Shown in pieces: positions 36,744-47,735 of a DNA stretch of 64,000 bases (within the stretch, counting starts at the first letter, position 1; the number at the start of each line of letters is the position of its first letter). The notes below the pieces were generated by a model that was given only the letters and a program-made list of their open reading frames with translations, was not told where the DNA came from and made no database searches. This stretch comes from Egicoccus sp. AB-alg2 (GTDB taxonomy: Bacteria > Actinomycetota > Nitriliruptoria > Nitriliruptorales > Nitriliruptoraceae): the NCBI RefSeq assembly GCF_041821065.1, contig NZ_JBGUAX010000003.1, forward strand, positions 1-64,000, written 5' to 3'. Position numbers and translations under genes: made by a program.

Positions 36744-38230
36744 CGCCCGCCTCGACACCAAGGACCCTGCCGATGACCGACACGGTTGCCGACGGCGGCA
36801 CGATCGACCGGACCTCCCCGACGCCGCTCTACCACCAACTCGAGCAGATCCTGCGCACCGACATCCAGGGCGGGGTGTACGCCCCCGGTGACCTGCTGCC
36901 GTCCGAGAACGAGATCTGCGAGCGCTACGACGTGTCCCGGTCCGTCGTGCGCCAGACGCTGCAGAACCTGGCCCGCGCCGGCTTCATCCACACCGAGCGT
37001 GGCCGCGGCAGCTTCGTCGTGGAGAGCAAGGTGTCCGAACGCTTCGTCCAGCAGGCGGCGGGGTTCTACGAGGACCTGACCCGGATGGGACTGGAGGTGA
37101 CCACCGAGGTCGTGCGCCAGGGGATCGCACCGGTGCCGCTCGAAGTGCGCGAGTTCCTGGGCGTCGACAGCGCCGTGCGCATCGATCGCGTGCGCTCGGT
37201 CGACGGCCGGCGGTTGCTCTACGTCACGACGTACATCCCCGTCGAGCGCTGCCCGGGTCTGGAGGCGCACGATCTCACCGACCGCTCGCTCTACGCCCAC
37301 CTCGAGGAGGCCTACGGCTTGCGCGTCCACTCGGGACGCCGCTCCATCGAGGCGGTGCCCGCCGAGGAGGACGCCGCCGAACACCTCGGGATCCCGCCCG
37401 GCGCCCCGGTGCTGCTGCTCCGATCGGCGAGCCGCTCCGAGGACGGGCAGCCGCTGGAGTGGTTCGCCGCCTGGCACCGGGCCGACCGGACCCGGTTCGA
37501 GGTCGAGATCGTCGACGGCAAGGCGGCCCAGCCGGTCCAGCAGACGGTCATCGCCGCGGCGACACCGCCCATCCCGGCCACGGCCGAGACCGACGTCCGC
37601 GACGGCTTCCGGCAGCACCTCGAGCGCGAACGCGTCATCGCCGTCGTGCGCGCGCCGTCGTACGGGGACGGGGCGGCGGTGGCCGGCGGGCTCCTTGACG
37701 GTGGGGTGTCGATCGTCGAGTTCACGCTCACGGGCACCAACGCGCTCCAGGCCATCGAACAGGCTCGGGCCGGCGTGCCGGACGCCCTGATCGGGGCCGG
37801 CTCCGTGCTGACGCTGGAGGACGCCCGCCGCGCGGTCGAGGCGGGAGCGCAGTTCCTCGTTTCGCCGGCACGGCTGCGGGAACTGGTCAGCGTGGACCTC
37901 GGCGTGCCGGTCGTGCTGGCCGGCTACACCCCGTCGGAGGTGCTGGAGGCCTACCGCCTCACCCGGGGGTCGCCGGTCAAGGTGTTCCCCGCATCCGCGG
38001 GCGGGCCCGGCTACCTGCGGGCGCTCGCCGCACCGATGCCGAAGGTCCCGTTGATGCCCTCGGGCGGCGTCGACGAGACGAACCTGGCCGAGTTCCTCGC
38101 CGCCGGCGCGTTCGCGTTGAACCTCGGCTCCTCGCTGTGCCCGGTGCCCGCCGTCGTCGAGGGTGACGCCGCCCAGCTGCGACGCCGGGCGACGACCGTG
38201 CGGGCCCGGGTCGACGAGGCCCTGGGATGA
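36740..38230 (+). CDS. GntR/UTRA transcription regulator fused to a KDPG-aldolase domain
   Basis: 496 residues in one uninterrupted frame. Residues 22-95 are a GntR winged helix (TPLYHQLEQILR, LPSENEICERYDVSRSVVRQ split here by the turn). Residues 105-257 are a HutC-type UTRA ligand domain. A 30-residue linker leads to a complete Eda-type aldolase, residues 290-496: VIAVVRA, Glu327 in VEFTLTG, IGAGSVLT, FLVSPA, Schiff-base Lys414 in SPVKVFPA, and MPSGGV. Eda cleaves KDPG to pyruvate and glyceraldehyde-3-phosphate. GTG 36740 overlaps the cupin gene; ATG 36773 is an alternative start. Probably represses its own operon. Confidence 0.88.
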   Translation: MTPASTPRTLPMTDTVADGGTIDRTSPTPLYHQLEQILRTDIQGGVYAPGDLLPSENEICERYDVSRSVVRQTLQNLARAGFIHTERGRGSFVVESKVSERFVQQAAGFYEDLTRMGLEVTTEVVRQGIAPVPLEVREFLGVDSAVRIDRVRSVDGRRLLYVTTYIPVERCPGLEAHDLTDRSLYAHLEEAYGLRVHSGRRSIEAVPAEEDAAEHLGIPPGAPVLLLRSASRSEDGQPLEWFAAWHRADRTRFEVEIVDGKAAQPVQQTVIAAATPPIPATAETDVRDGFRQHLERERVIAVVRAPSYGDGAAVAGGLLDGGVSIVEFTLTGTNALQAIEQARAGVPDALIGAGSVLTLEDARRAVEAGAQFLVSPARLRELVSVDLGVPVVLAGYTPSEVLEAYRLTRGSPVKVFPASAGGPGYLRALAAPMPKVPLMPSGGVDETNLAEFLAAGAFALNLGSSLCPVPAVVEGDAAQLRRRATTVRARVDEALG

Positions 38231-39171
38231 CCGTGGTCGTGGTCTCGTCGCGGTCGTTCGGGTCAGGTTGCGCGGACCCGGAGGCGCGCCTGCGCGAGGC
38301 CGGTGTCGAGGTGCGCCGGATCCCGTCCGACCACGATCTCGCCAGGTGCGGGCCACAACTCGCGGACGCCGACGGCTGGATCGCCGGGACCGGCCCGATC
38401 CGAGGCGAGCACCTGCGGGCCGCCCCACGGCTGCGGCTGGTCGCCCGCTACGGCGTCGGCGTCGACAGCGTCGACCGCGCCGAGGCCGCGGCCCGTGGCG
38501 TCCTCGTCACCAACACGCCAGGAGCGAACACCCGGGCGGTCGCCGAGCACACCCTTGCTCTGCTGCTCGGCGCACTCCGCCACGTCGTGGCGGGCGACCG
38601 GGCGGTTCGGGCCGGCGACTGGGCGCCGCGCCGCGGCCGCGAGCTGGCCGACTGCCGGGTCGGGATCGTCGGGTACGGCGCCATCGGGCGGGCCGTCGGG
38701 CGGCTGGTCGCCGCCTTCGGCGCCGAGGTCGCCGCGCACGACCCCTGGGTGACCGACGCCGACGTCGACCTGGTGGACCTCGACACGCTGGCGGCCAGCT
38801 GCGACGTGCTGAGCCTGCACGCACCGGCCGGGGACCGTCCACTGGTCGACACGGCGCTGCTCGGCCGGATGCGGCCCGGCGCCGTGTTGGTGAACACCGC
38901 CCGTGGCGGCCTGGTGGACGAGGCGGCGGTCGCGACCGCGCTCCGCGACGGCCGGCTCGCCGGGTTCGCCGCGGACGTCCTCGCCGACGAGCACGGCGCC
39001 AGCAGCCCCCTCTTCGACGCCCCCAACGTGACCGTCACGCCGCACGTGGCCGGGCAGACCGTGCAGGCGATCGACCGCATGGGTGCGGCGGCCGCCGACG
39101 AGTGCCTGCGGGTGCTCGTCGAGGGACGCCCCCCGCGCCATCCCGTCCCGCCGCCCCGAGCCGAGGAGTGA
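38227..39171 (+). CDS. D-isomer-specific 2-hydroxyacid dehydrogenase
   Basis: 314 residues. NAD loop VGIVGYGAIGRAVG, catalytic Arg in NTARGGLVDEAAV, and His in VTPHVAGQT. Related to phosphoglycerate dehydrogenases but in a catabolic operon, so it may act on a sugar-acid or hydroxypyruvate-like product of the aldolase. Overlaps the regulator-aldolase gene by four bases. Confidence 0.85.
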   Translation: MTVVVVSSRSFGSGCADPEARLREAGVEVRRIPSDHDLARCGPQLADADGWIAGTGPIRGEHLRAAPRLRLVARYGVGVDSVDRAEAAARGVLVTNTPGANTRAVAEHTLALLLGALRHVVAGDRAVRAGDWAPRRGRELADCRVGIVGYGAIGRAVGRLVAAFGAEVAAHDPWVTDADVDLVDLDTLAASCDVLSLHAPAGDRPLVDTALLGRMRPGAVLVNTARGGLVDEAAVATALRDGRLAGFAADVLADEHGASSPLFDAPNVTVTPHVAGQTVQAIDRMGAAAADECLRVLVEGRPPRHPVPPPRAEE

Positions 39172-39176
39172 GCACC

Positions 39177-40115
39177 ATGTCGCAGTCGGACCGTCGCCAG
39201 ACCTTCGGTTTCGTCGGCGTGACCGCCACGCGGTCGTCGATCAACCGGGTGTTCCCGCGATGGGCCGACGTTCTCGGGCTGGGCGAGGTGGTGTTCGACC
39301 CGATCGACCTCGACGTCGACGTGGACTCGGCGGCCTACCGCGAGGTGGTCGGCCGGATGGCGCAGGACCCCGGCTACCGCGGGGCGCTGGTCACGACGCA
39401 CAAGGTGCGTCTGCTCGAGGCGTGCCGCGACCTGTTCGACGAGCTCGACCCGTACGCCGAGCTGCTCGGCGAAGTGTCCTGCATCGCGTCGAGCGACGGG
39501 CGGCTGCGTGGCTCGGCCAAGGACCCGATCACGTCGGGGCAGTCGCTCGCGGACTTCGTCCCGGCCGGTCATTTCGAGCGCACCGGCGGTCACGTGCTGT
39601 GCCTCGGGGCCGGCGGCGCCGGACTGGCGATCACGGTCCACCTGCTGACGGGGGCGCCCGCCTGCGGACGCCCGGACCGTGTCGTCCTGGTCAACCGCGG
39701 CGAAGCGCGCCTCGAGGAGTGCCGTCGCGTGCTGACGCAGCTCGACGTCCTCGACCGTGTGGACCTGGTCGCCAACTCCGACGTCGAGGTCGACGACGAC
39801 CTGTGCGCCGAGTTGCCCGACGGGTCCCTGGTCGTGAACGCGACCGGCATGGGCAAGGACCGCCCGGGGTCGCCGATCAGCGACGCCGCCGTCTTCCCCC
39901 GCGACGGGCTGGTGTGGGAGCTCAACTACCGGGGCGACCTCGACTTCCTCCATCAGGCCCGTGCCCAGCAGCAGGGCCGCAACCTCACGGTCGAGGACGG
40001 CTGGCGCTACTTCGTGTACGGCTGGTCGGCCGTGGTCGCCGACGTGTTCGGGCTCGACCTCGACGCCGCGACCCTCGCGCGGCTCTCCGACGAGGCGGCG
40101 GTGGTCCGCTCGTGA
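39177..40115 (+). CDS. Shikimate-dehydrogenase-like oxidoreductase
   Basis: 312 residues from ATG 39177. The layout is that of AroE: an N-terminal substrate domain with SSINRVF and ALVTTHKVRLLE (compare NVTxPxK), KDPITSGQSL in place of NTD, and a Rossmann loop LCLGAGGAGLAI. The substitutions at the shikimate-binding positions and the operon argue against aromatic biosynthesis. Likely NAD(P)-dependent oxidation of a sugar acid or polyol. Overlaps the lactonase gene by four bases. Confidence 0.75.
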   Translation: MSQSDRRQTFGFVGVTATRSSINRVFPRWADVLGLGEVVFDPIDLDVDVDSAAYREVVGRMAQDPGYRGALVTTHKVRLLEACRDLFDELDPYAELLGEVSCIASSDGRLRGSAKDPITSGQSLADFVPAGHFERTGGHVLCLGAGGAGLAITVHLLTGAPACGRPDRVVLVNRGEARLEECRRVLTQLDVLDRVDLVANSDVEVDDDLCAELPDGSLVVNATGMGKDRPGSPISDAAVFPRDGLVWELNYRGDLDFLHQARAQQQGRNLTVEDGWRYFVYGWSAVVADVFGLDLDAATLARLSDEAAVVRS

Positions 40116-41062
40116 CCGACCGCGTCGTCCGCACCGTGCTCGGCGACCTGCCGGCGAGGTCCCTGGGACGCACGGACTACCACGAACACCTGCTGCAGGT
40201 GACCCCGCTGCTGCCGGGCGACGAACTCGACGACGTCGACGTGTCCGCGGAGGAGACCGCGCGCCTGCGCGACAGCGGCTTCGACGCGCTGGTCGATCTC
40301 ACGCCGATCGGGCTGGGTCGCGACCCCACCGGGCTCGCCGAGATCTCGCGCCGCACGGGCGTCCACGTCGTCGCGGCCACCGGCGTGCACCGCGAAGGGC
40401 ACTATCCCGACGACCACCCGGTCCGCCGCTGGGACGTGGCCCGCCTGAGCGAGGTGTTCGAGGCGGAGATCACCGCGGGCCTGCTCGTCGACCCGTTCGC
40501 CGACGGCCCGGTGGGCACGACCGTCCGCGCCGGCGTGATCAAGGTGGGCACGGACTACTGGCGGATCGGGGCCTTCGAGGCGGCCGTGCTCGAAGCCGCC
40601 GGCGTCGCGCAGGCGCGCACCGGCGTGGCCGTCGTGTGCCACCTGGAGCTCGGGACGGCGGCCTGGGAAGCCGCGGACGCCCTCGAGCGGGCCGGCGCGG
40701 ACCGCCGGCGCATCGTGCTGGCACACGCCGACCGTAATCCCGACCCGGGTCTGCACCTGGAACTGATCGCCTCTGGTGTCACGCTCGGCTACGACGGTGC
40801 CGGTCGCACGAAGTACTGGCCCGACTCCGTGCTGCTGGACTGTCTCGCCGTCGTGGTCGAGGGCGGCGGCGGCCACGGGCTCCTGCTCGGGGGCGACGTC
40901 GCGCGAAGGTCGTCGTTCGAGGCATGCGGAGGCCTGCCGGGCATGGCCTACCTCGGCCGCCGGTTCGTGCCGCGCATCGCCGTCCGCTGTGGTGAGCGGG
41001 TGGTCGAGCAGTTGCTGGTGGAGAATCCGGCGCGCGTCTTCGCCGTACCTCGGCGCGGCTAG
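40112..41062 (+). CDS. Phosphotriesterase-family lactonase
   Basis: 316 residues from GTG 40112. Metal-site residues follow the PTE order: HEH (RTDYHEHLL), bridging Lys in GVIKVGTDY, His in VVCHLELGT, His in VLAHADRN, Asp in LLGGDVARRS. Relatives hydrolyse sugar lactones or phosphofuranose lactones. That fits a pathway in which one of the dehydrogenases makes a lactone. Last gene of the operon; 153 bases separate it from glmS. Confidence 0.82.
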   Translation: MTDRVVRTVLGDLPARSLGRTDYHEHLLQVTPLLPGDELDDVDVSAEETARLRDSGFDALVDLTPIGLGRDPTGLAEISRRTGVHVVAATGVHREGHYPDDHPVRRWDVARLSEVFEAEITAGLLVDPFADGPVGTTVRAGVIKVGTDYWRIGAFEAAVLEAAGVAQARTGVAVVCHLELGTAAWEAADALERAGADRRRIVLAHADRNPDPGLHLELIASGVTLGYDGAGRTKYWPDSVLLDCLAVVVEGGGGHGLLLGGDVARRSSFEACGGLPGMAYLGRRFVPRIAVRCGERVVEQLLVENPARVFAVPRRG

Positions 41063-41215
41063 CGGCGGGCAGGGTCCGGCAGGTTCCGGCTGCGCGGTCG
41101 GGCAGGCTCCCCCGGGACGGGAACCCGCGACGGCTACCCTCCGGGCAACCTCCGGGCGGCCCGGTGCGTCGAGGAGTCCGGGACCACGTCCGGGACCAGA
41201 GAAGGAGCCCCTGCA

Positions 41216-43047
<1,832 letters not shown>

Positions 43048-43051
<4 letters not shown>

Positions 43052-44658
43052 GCCTGCCCCCGCTCAGCGGGGTCGCGGCCGTCGTCCAGGACGCGGCGGA
43101 CGCCGTGCCGCTGCTGGACGCCGCGGCCGCGCGGGCGGGGGACCAGGCCGCGGTCGCGGCGGGTGACACCTGGCACGGGCTGATGGAGCGCGCCGGAGGG
43201 CACCTGGCCCGCGGTGTGCTGCGGCTGGCCGGGCACGGCTACGGGCTGCGGGTCGCCATCCTGGTCGGTCGCGGCAACAACGGCGGTGACGGGTGGGTGG
43301 CGGCGCGTCGGCTGACCGCCGCTGGGGCGCAGGCCTGGGTGGTCGCGACCCACGGCCCGGACGCCGAGGTGTCCGACGAGGCGGCCGACATGCGCGACCG
43401 GTGGTTGGTCGCGGGCGGGCGCGTGTCGTGGGAGCTGGCCGAACTGGACGGGGCCCTGGCATGGGCGGACGTCGCGGTCGACGCGCTGCTGGGCACCGGC
43501 GTCTCCGGCGCACCGCGCGGTGCGGTCGGTCAGGCGTGCTCGGCGCTGTTGCGCGCCCGCGAGGAGGGCCTGCCGGTGGTCGCCTGTGACGTGCCCTCCG
43601 GCGTCGGCAGCGACGACGGTTGGGCGTCGGAGGGCGCTGTCGTCGCCGACCTCACCGTCACGTTCGGCGGGCTCAAGCGCGGCCTGCTGCTGCACCCGGG
43701 GGCGGCACACGCCGGCACCGTCACGATCGGCGGGCTCGGCCCGTGCTACGCCCCGCCCGCGGGCAGCTGGTCGGCCCTCACCGCCCGTGGTGCGGCGCCG
43801 GTCGCGCTGGGCGCGGCGGCCGACAAGCGCCAGCGCGGCGTGGTGCTGGTCGTCGCCGGCGCCGTCGGCACGTCCGGGGCGGCCGCGCTGTGCAGCGCCG
43901 GCGCGCTGGCGGCCGGTGCCGGGCTGGTGACGGTCGCCGTACCCGAGCCGGTGCGTGCCGAGGTGGCGGTCCACCACCCGTCGGCGATGGTCCACGGCCT
44001 GCCCGCCGGCGACGACGGCGCGCTGTCGCCCGACGCGGTCGACGCCCTGCCGGACCTGGCGACGTTCGATGCGGTCGTGGCCGGCCCCGGCCTCGGCCAC
44101 GGCCCGGGTGCCGCCGCGGTGGTCGCGCACCTGCGTCGCCACGCCCGCCGCCTCGTGCTGGACGCGGACGCCCTGAACGTCCACCGCGACGACCCCGACA
44201 CGCTGGCCGACCACGCCGGCGCGCTGGTGCTCACGCCGCACCAGCGCGAGCTCGCCCGCATCGGCGGCGGCGAGGACGGCGACGACGCCTGGCGGCAGCG
44301 CGTCGTACGAGTCCCCGACCTGGCCGCCCGTTACGGCGCCGTGCTGGTCGCCAAGGGCCCCGGCACGATCGTGGCCGCCCCCGACGGGCCGGTCTGGGTC
44401 GCCCCCAACGGCGGGCCGGCGCTGGGCAGTGGCGGGACCGGCGACGTGCTCGCCGGCGTCGTCGGCGCCGCCGTGGCGAGCACCGACGACGACGAGGTGG
44501 CACGCCAGGTCGCGCGGGCGGTCTGGTGGCACGCCGCCGCCGGCGTCCGGGCCGGGCAGGCGTGTGACGCCCGTGCGACCGCCGTCGACCTGCTGGCCGC
44601 CCTGCCGGGCGTGCTCGGCGAACTGGCCGGTCATCGTCCACGGCAGGCACGCGCATGA
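43048..44658 (+). CDS. nnr: Bifunctional NAD(P)H-hydrate repair enzyme
   Basis: 536 residues from GTG 43048. The N-terminal YjeF epimerase domain (VGRGNNGGDGWVAARRL, DALLGTGVSG) comes first, then the ribokinase-like ADP/ATP-dependent dehydratase (AGPGLGHGPG, LTPHQRELARI, GSGGTGDVLAG). It repairs NADHX and NADPHX. Overlaps alr by four bases; the glmS-nnr-alr order is common in actinobacteria. Confidence 0.95.
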
Positions 44659-45773
44659 TCCGGCCGACCCGCATCGAGGTGGACGCGGCCGCCATCTGCC
44701 ACAACGCGGCCCGGCTGCGCGAACTGTCTGGCGCCGAGGTGTGCGCCGTGGTCAAGGCCGACGGCTACGGCCACGGGGCGGTGGAGGTGGCCCGCGCGGC
44801 GCTGGCCGGGGGCGCGACCTGGCTCGCGGTCGCGCTGGTCGAGGAGGGCCTGGCCCTGCGGGCGGCCGGGGTCGACGCGCCCGTGCTGGTGCTCGCCGAA
44901 CCGCCCGTGGCGGCCGCCGCCACGATGGTCGCGCAGGCGCTGACGCCGACCGTCTACCGGCCGCCGCTGCTGGCGGCCCTGGACGCGCTCGGGCGCGAGC
45001 GCGGCGAGCCGGTCGCCGTCCATCTCAAGGTCGACACCGGCATGGGCCGGGTTGGCGTGCCCGAGCCCGACTGGGACGCCGTGCTGCGCCAGGCCGTCGC
45101 GGCCGAGGGGGTGCGCGTCGAGGGGGTCTTCACCCACCTCGCCCGCGCCGACGAGCCCGATCAGGACACGACCCGGCAGCAGCTGGCGGGCTTCGACCGG
45201 TTCCTCGCCCGTGCGGCCCGGGCGGGCCTGCCGGCGCCGAAGTGGCGGCACACCGCCAACAGCGCCGGCACGCTGCTGCACGCCGACGCCCGCTACGACC
45301 TGGTGCGCCCCGGCATCGCGCTCTACGGACTCTCGCCGGCCCAGGACGTCGACGCGGCCGCGTTCGGGTTGCGCCCCGCCCTGCGGCTGGTCACCGAGGT
45401 GTCGTTCGCCAAGCGGGTGACGGCGGGTACCTCGGTGTCCTACGGGCACCGGTGGTCCGCGCCGGCCGACGGTTGGCTCGCCACGCTGCCGCTCGGGTAT
45501 GCCGACGGCGTGCCGCGAGCGCTGACCAACTTCGGCGAGGCGCTGATCCACGGCCGTCGCCGCCCCTTCGCCGGCACGGTCTGCATGGACCAGATCCTGG
45601 TCTGGTGCGGTGACGACCCGGTCGAGGTGGGCGACGAGGTGGTGCTGCTCGGCCGGCAGGGCGACCAACGGGTCCGCGTCGAGGAGTGGGCGGCCCACGC
45701 GGACACGATCACCTACGAGATCGTGACCCAGCTCACGGCACGGCTGCCGCGCACACCGGCAGGCCAGCGCTAG
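44655..45773 (+). CDS. alr: Alanine racemase
   Basis: 372 residues. PLP Lys in AVVKADGYGHGAVEVARA, the second catalytic Tyr region VSYGHRW, and the C-terminal CMDQILV. Makes D-alanine for peptidoglycan. ATG 44655 overlaps nnr by four bases. Confidence 0.97.
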   Translation: MIRPTRIEVDAAAICHNAARLRELSGAEVCAVVKADGYGHGAVEVARAALAGGATWLAVALVEEGLALRAAGVDAPVLVLAEPPVAAAATMVAQALTPTVYRPPLLAALDALGRERGEPVAVHLKVDTGMGRVGVPEPDWDAVLRQAVAAEGVRVEGVFTHLARADEPDQDTTRQQLAGFDRFLARAARAGLPAPKWRHTANSAGTLLHADARYDLVRPGIALYGLSPAQDVDAAAFGLRPALRLVTEVSFAKRVTAGTSVSYGHRWSAPADGWLATLPLGYADGVPRALTNFGEALIHGRRRPFAGTVCMDQILVWCGDDPVEVGDEVVLLGRQGDQRVRVEEWAAHADTITYEIVTQLTARLPRTPAGQR

Positions 45774-45790
45774 CGTCGTCGGCGCGCGTT

Positions 45791-45831
45791 CGTGCATCCG
45801 GACCCGGTGGTCGTGCGCGCCAGGATGCACG
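45791..45831 (+). promoter_or_regulatory. Inverted repeat before the S58 peptidase gene
   Basis: CGTGCATCC (45791-45799) is repeated inverted at 45823-45831 in the 85-base gap between alr and the peptidase. Could be an operator or a weak terminator; nothing decides between them. Confidence 0.35.
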
Positions 45832-45858
45832 TATCGAGCGGACGACGAGGAGTGGCGC

Positions 45859-46860
45859 ATGGCGCTGGGTGTGGCGGGCGTCCGTGTCGGCACGTGGACC
45901 TCACCCGACGGCGTGTCGGGCTGCACGGTCGTGCTGCCGCCGGCGGGCACGATCGGTGCGCTGGCGGTCCGCGGAGCGGCGCCCGGCACCCGTGAGGCCG
46001 CCGCGCTCGGACCGTCGGGCAAGGTGACCGTCTGCCACGGGGTCGTGCTCAGCGGCGGGTCGGCGTTCGGGCTGGCCAGCGCCGACGGCGTGATGCGCTG
46101 GCTCGAGGAGCGCGACATCGGCTACCGGCTGCGTACCGGCGTCGTGGTGCCGATCGTCGGGGCCGCGATCGTGCTGGACGAGTCGGTTATGGTCCGCTCC
46201 GCGCGGCCGGGGCCGGACCAGGGCTACGCCGCCTGCGCGGCCGCGGTGACCGACGACCCGCCGGAGGGTGGCGTGGGCGTCGGGGCGGGGTGCACGGTCG
46301 CGAAGGTCGCCGGGCTCGAGCACGCCTGGCGCGGCGGGCAGGGCGTCGCGGTGCGGTCGGCCGCCGGCGTGACGGTCGGGGCCCTGGTGGCCAACAACGC
46401 CGTCGGCGAGGTGGTCGGCGACGACGGTCGCTGGATCGCCCGGGCGCGGGTGCCCGCCGACGCCCCGCGCTGGCCGACCGACGGGCGGCTATTGGGCGCG
46501 CGTGACGACGAACCGCCCGGCGGCGACGACGGCCCGGAGGGCGTCCCCACCGGCGCCGGCCAGGCCGGCGGCCCCAGCGGCAACACGGTGCTCGGCTGCG
46601 TCGTCACCGACGCCCGCCTGACCAAGCGCGACGCCCACCGGGTCGCCGACCTCGGCCACTCCGGGCTGGCCCGTGCCCTGCGGCCGGCCCACACGGAGTC
46701 GGACGGCGACGCGCTGTTCTGCCTCGCCACCGGCGAGGTCACCGCCAGCGTCGACCTGGTCGCCCACCTCGCCGCCGAGGCGGTCGCCGAGGCGGTGCGC
46801 CGCGGTCCGCTCCTGGCGGCCGGCCGTCGTGGCCTTCCGGGTCTCGCCGACGGCCACTGA
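45859..46860 (+). CDS. S58-family peptidase (DmpA/P1-like)
   Basis: 333 residues from ATG 45859 (GACGAGGAG eight bases upstream). HGVVLSGGSAFGLASADGVM, GALVANNAVGEV and the autoprocessing site GNTVLGCVVTDA are the DmpA family landmarks; the nucleophile Thr follows Asn. About 30 residues of Gly/Asp/Pro-rich linker precede the cleavage site. Self-cleaving N-terminal-nucleophile aminopeptidase; may act on D-amino-acid peptides or beta-peptides. Next to alr, so wall-peptide turnover is possible but unproved. Confidence 0.85.
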   Translation: MALGVAGVRVGTWTSPDGVSGCTVVLPPAGTIGALAVRGAAPGTREAAALGPSGKVTVCHGVVLSGGSAFGLASADGVMRWLEERDIGYRLRTGVVVPIVGAAIVLDESVMVRSARPGPDQGYAACAAAVTDDPPEGGVGVGAGCTVAKVAGLEHAWRGGQGVAVRSAAGVTVGALVANNAVGEVVGDDGRWIARARVPADAPRWPTDGRLLGARDDEPPGGDDGPEGVPTGAGQAGGPSGNTVLGCVVTDARLTKRDAHRVADLGHSGLARALRPAHTESDGDALFCLATGEVTASVDLVAHLAAEAVAEAVRRGPLLAAGRRGLPGLADGH

Positions 46861-47005
46861 CGCGGCATCGAACGCTTGCAGGAGTGAGCGTTCGGTGAGA
46901 CGACTGCGCGCTCATCGTTCCGTTCCGTCGCATCTGCGCCTCGCCCGCTAGCGTGTCGCACACGGTGCACCGGTCGGTGGCTCACCCCTTCCGGTGTGGG
47001 GAGGG

Positions 47006-47662
47006 ATGAGCGTGGCCAGCGATCTGATGACGCCGGCGGCCGTGTCACCGGCCCGCCTCAAGCGGGAACTCGAGCGAGCAGTTCGTGCCTGCACGGCCTG
47101 CGAGCTGTACAGCGGCCGGACGACGCCGGTGGTCGGCGAGGGCCCCTTCGACGCCCGGCTGATGGTCGTCGGCTCCAAACCGCGTCGGCACGAGGACCTC
47201 CAGGGCCGCCCGTTCGCCGGCGGGACCGGCAACGTGCTCGACCAGGCGTTGCAGGTTGCCGGCCTGGACAAGCAGGACGTCTACCTGACCACGCTCGTGA
47301 AGTGCCGCCCGGGCGACGACCGGCCCGCCACCGCCAGCGAGGTCGAGGCCTGCTCCCAGCACTTCCGCACCCAGCTCCGGCTCGTCCGCCCGGAGGTCAT
47401 CGTGGCGCTGGGCTCGTTCGCCGCCAGCGTGCTGCTGCGCCGTCCCGTCTCCATCGAGCGCGTGGCCGGCTACCGTCTGGACATCCAGGGGATCACGCTG
47501 ATCCCGACGTACCACCCCGCCGACGCGGTCCGGGGCGTGCCGCAAGCCGCGGTGACGCTCCGCCGCGACCTCACCGCCGCCAAGGCGGTGCTCGACGGGC
47601 GGTTGCCGACCGGCGCGCAGACCCTGGCCGAGCTGCGGTCCCGGACGGCCGTCGGCTCCTAG
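47006..47662 (+). CDS. Divergent family-4-like uracil-DNA glycosylase
   Basis: 218 residues from ATG 47006. Four cysteines placed as in Fe-S family-4 UDGs (C29, C32, C100, C116), ED..GRPFAG, and IPTYHPADAVR with the motif-2 His. The usual GEAPG of motif 1 is GSKPRRH (56-62) and the expected Asn in VYxTNVVKCRP is Thr96. It may still bind DNA and the cluster, but activity or base choice may differ. A TAGCGT about 55 bases upstream could be the -10. Confidence 0.78.
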   Translation: MSVASDLMTPAAVSPARLKRELERAVRACTACELYSGRTTPVVGEGPFDARLMVVGSKPRRHEDLQGRPFAGGTGNVLDQALQVAGLDKQDVYLTTLVKCRPGDDRPATASEVEACSQHFRTQLRLVRPEVIVALGSFAASVLLRRPVSIERVAGYRLDIQGITLIPTYHPADAVRGVPQAAVTLRRDLTAAKAVLDGRLPTGAQTLAELRSRTAVGS

Positions 47663-47735
47663 CGGCCCACGCGTCTCGTCGACGACGCCGGCGGCCGCCC
47701 CGCCCGTCGACCCCGACCTGACGAGAACCGCCGCC

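Noticed and set aside
41063-41215. glmS ribozyme upstream of glmS
   Set aside because: The gap is too short for ribozyme plus leader in recognisable form, and no conserved core is seen.
46869-46894. LexA-like box CGAACGC...GCGTTCG before the glycosylase gene
   Set aside because: The half-sites are 12 bases apart, not the four expected for an actinobacterial SOS box.
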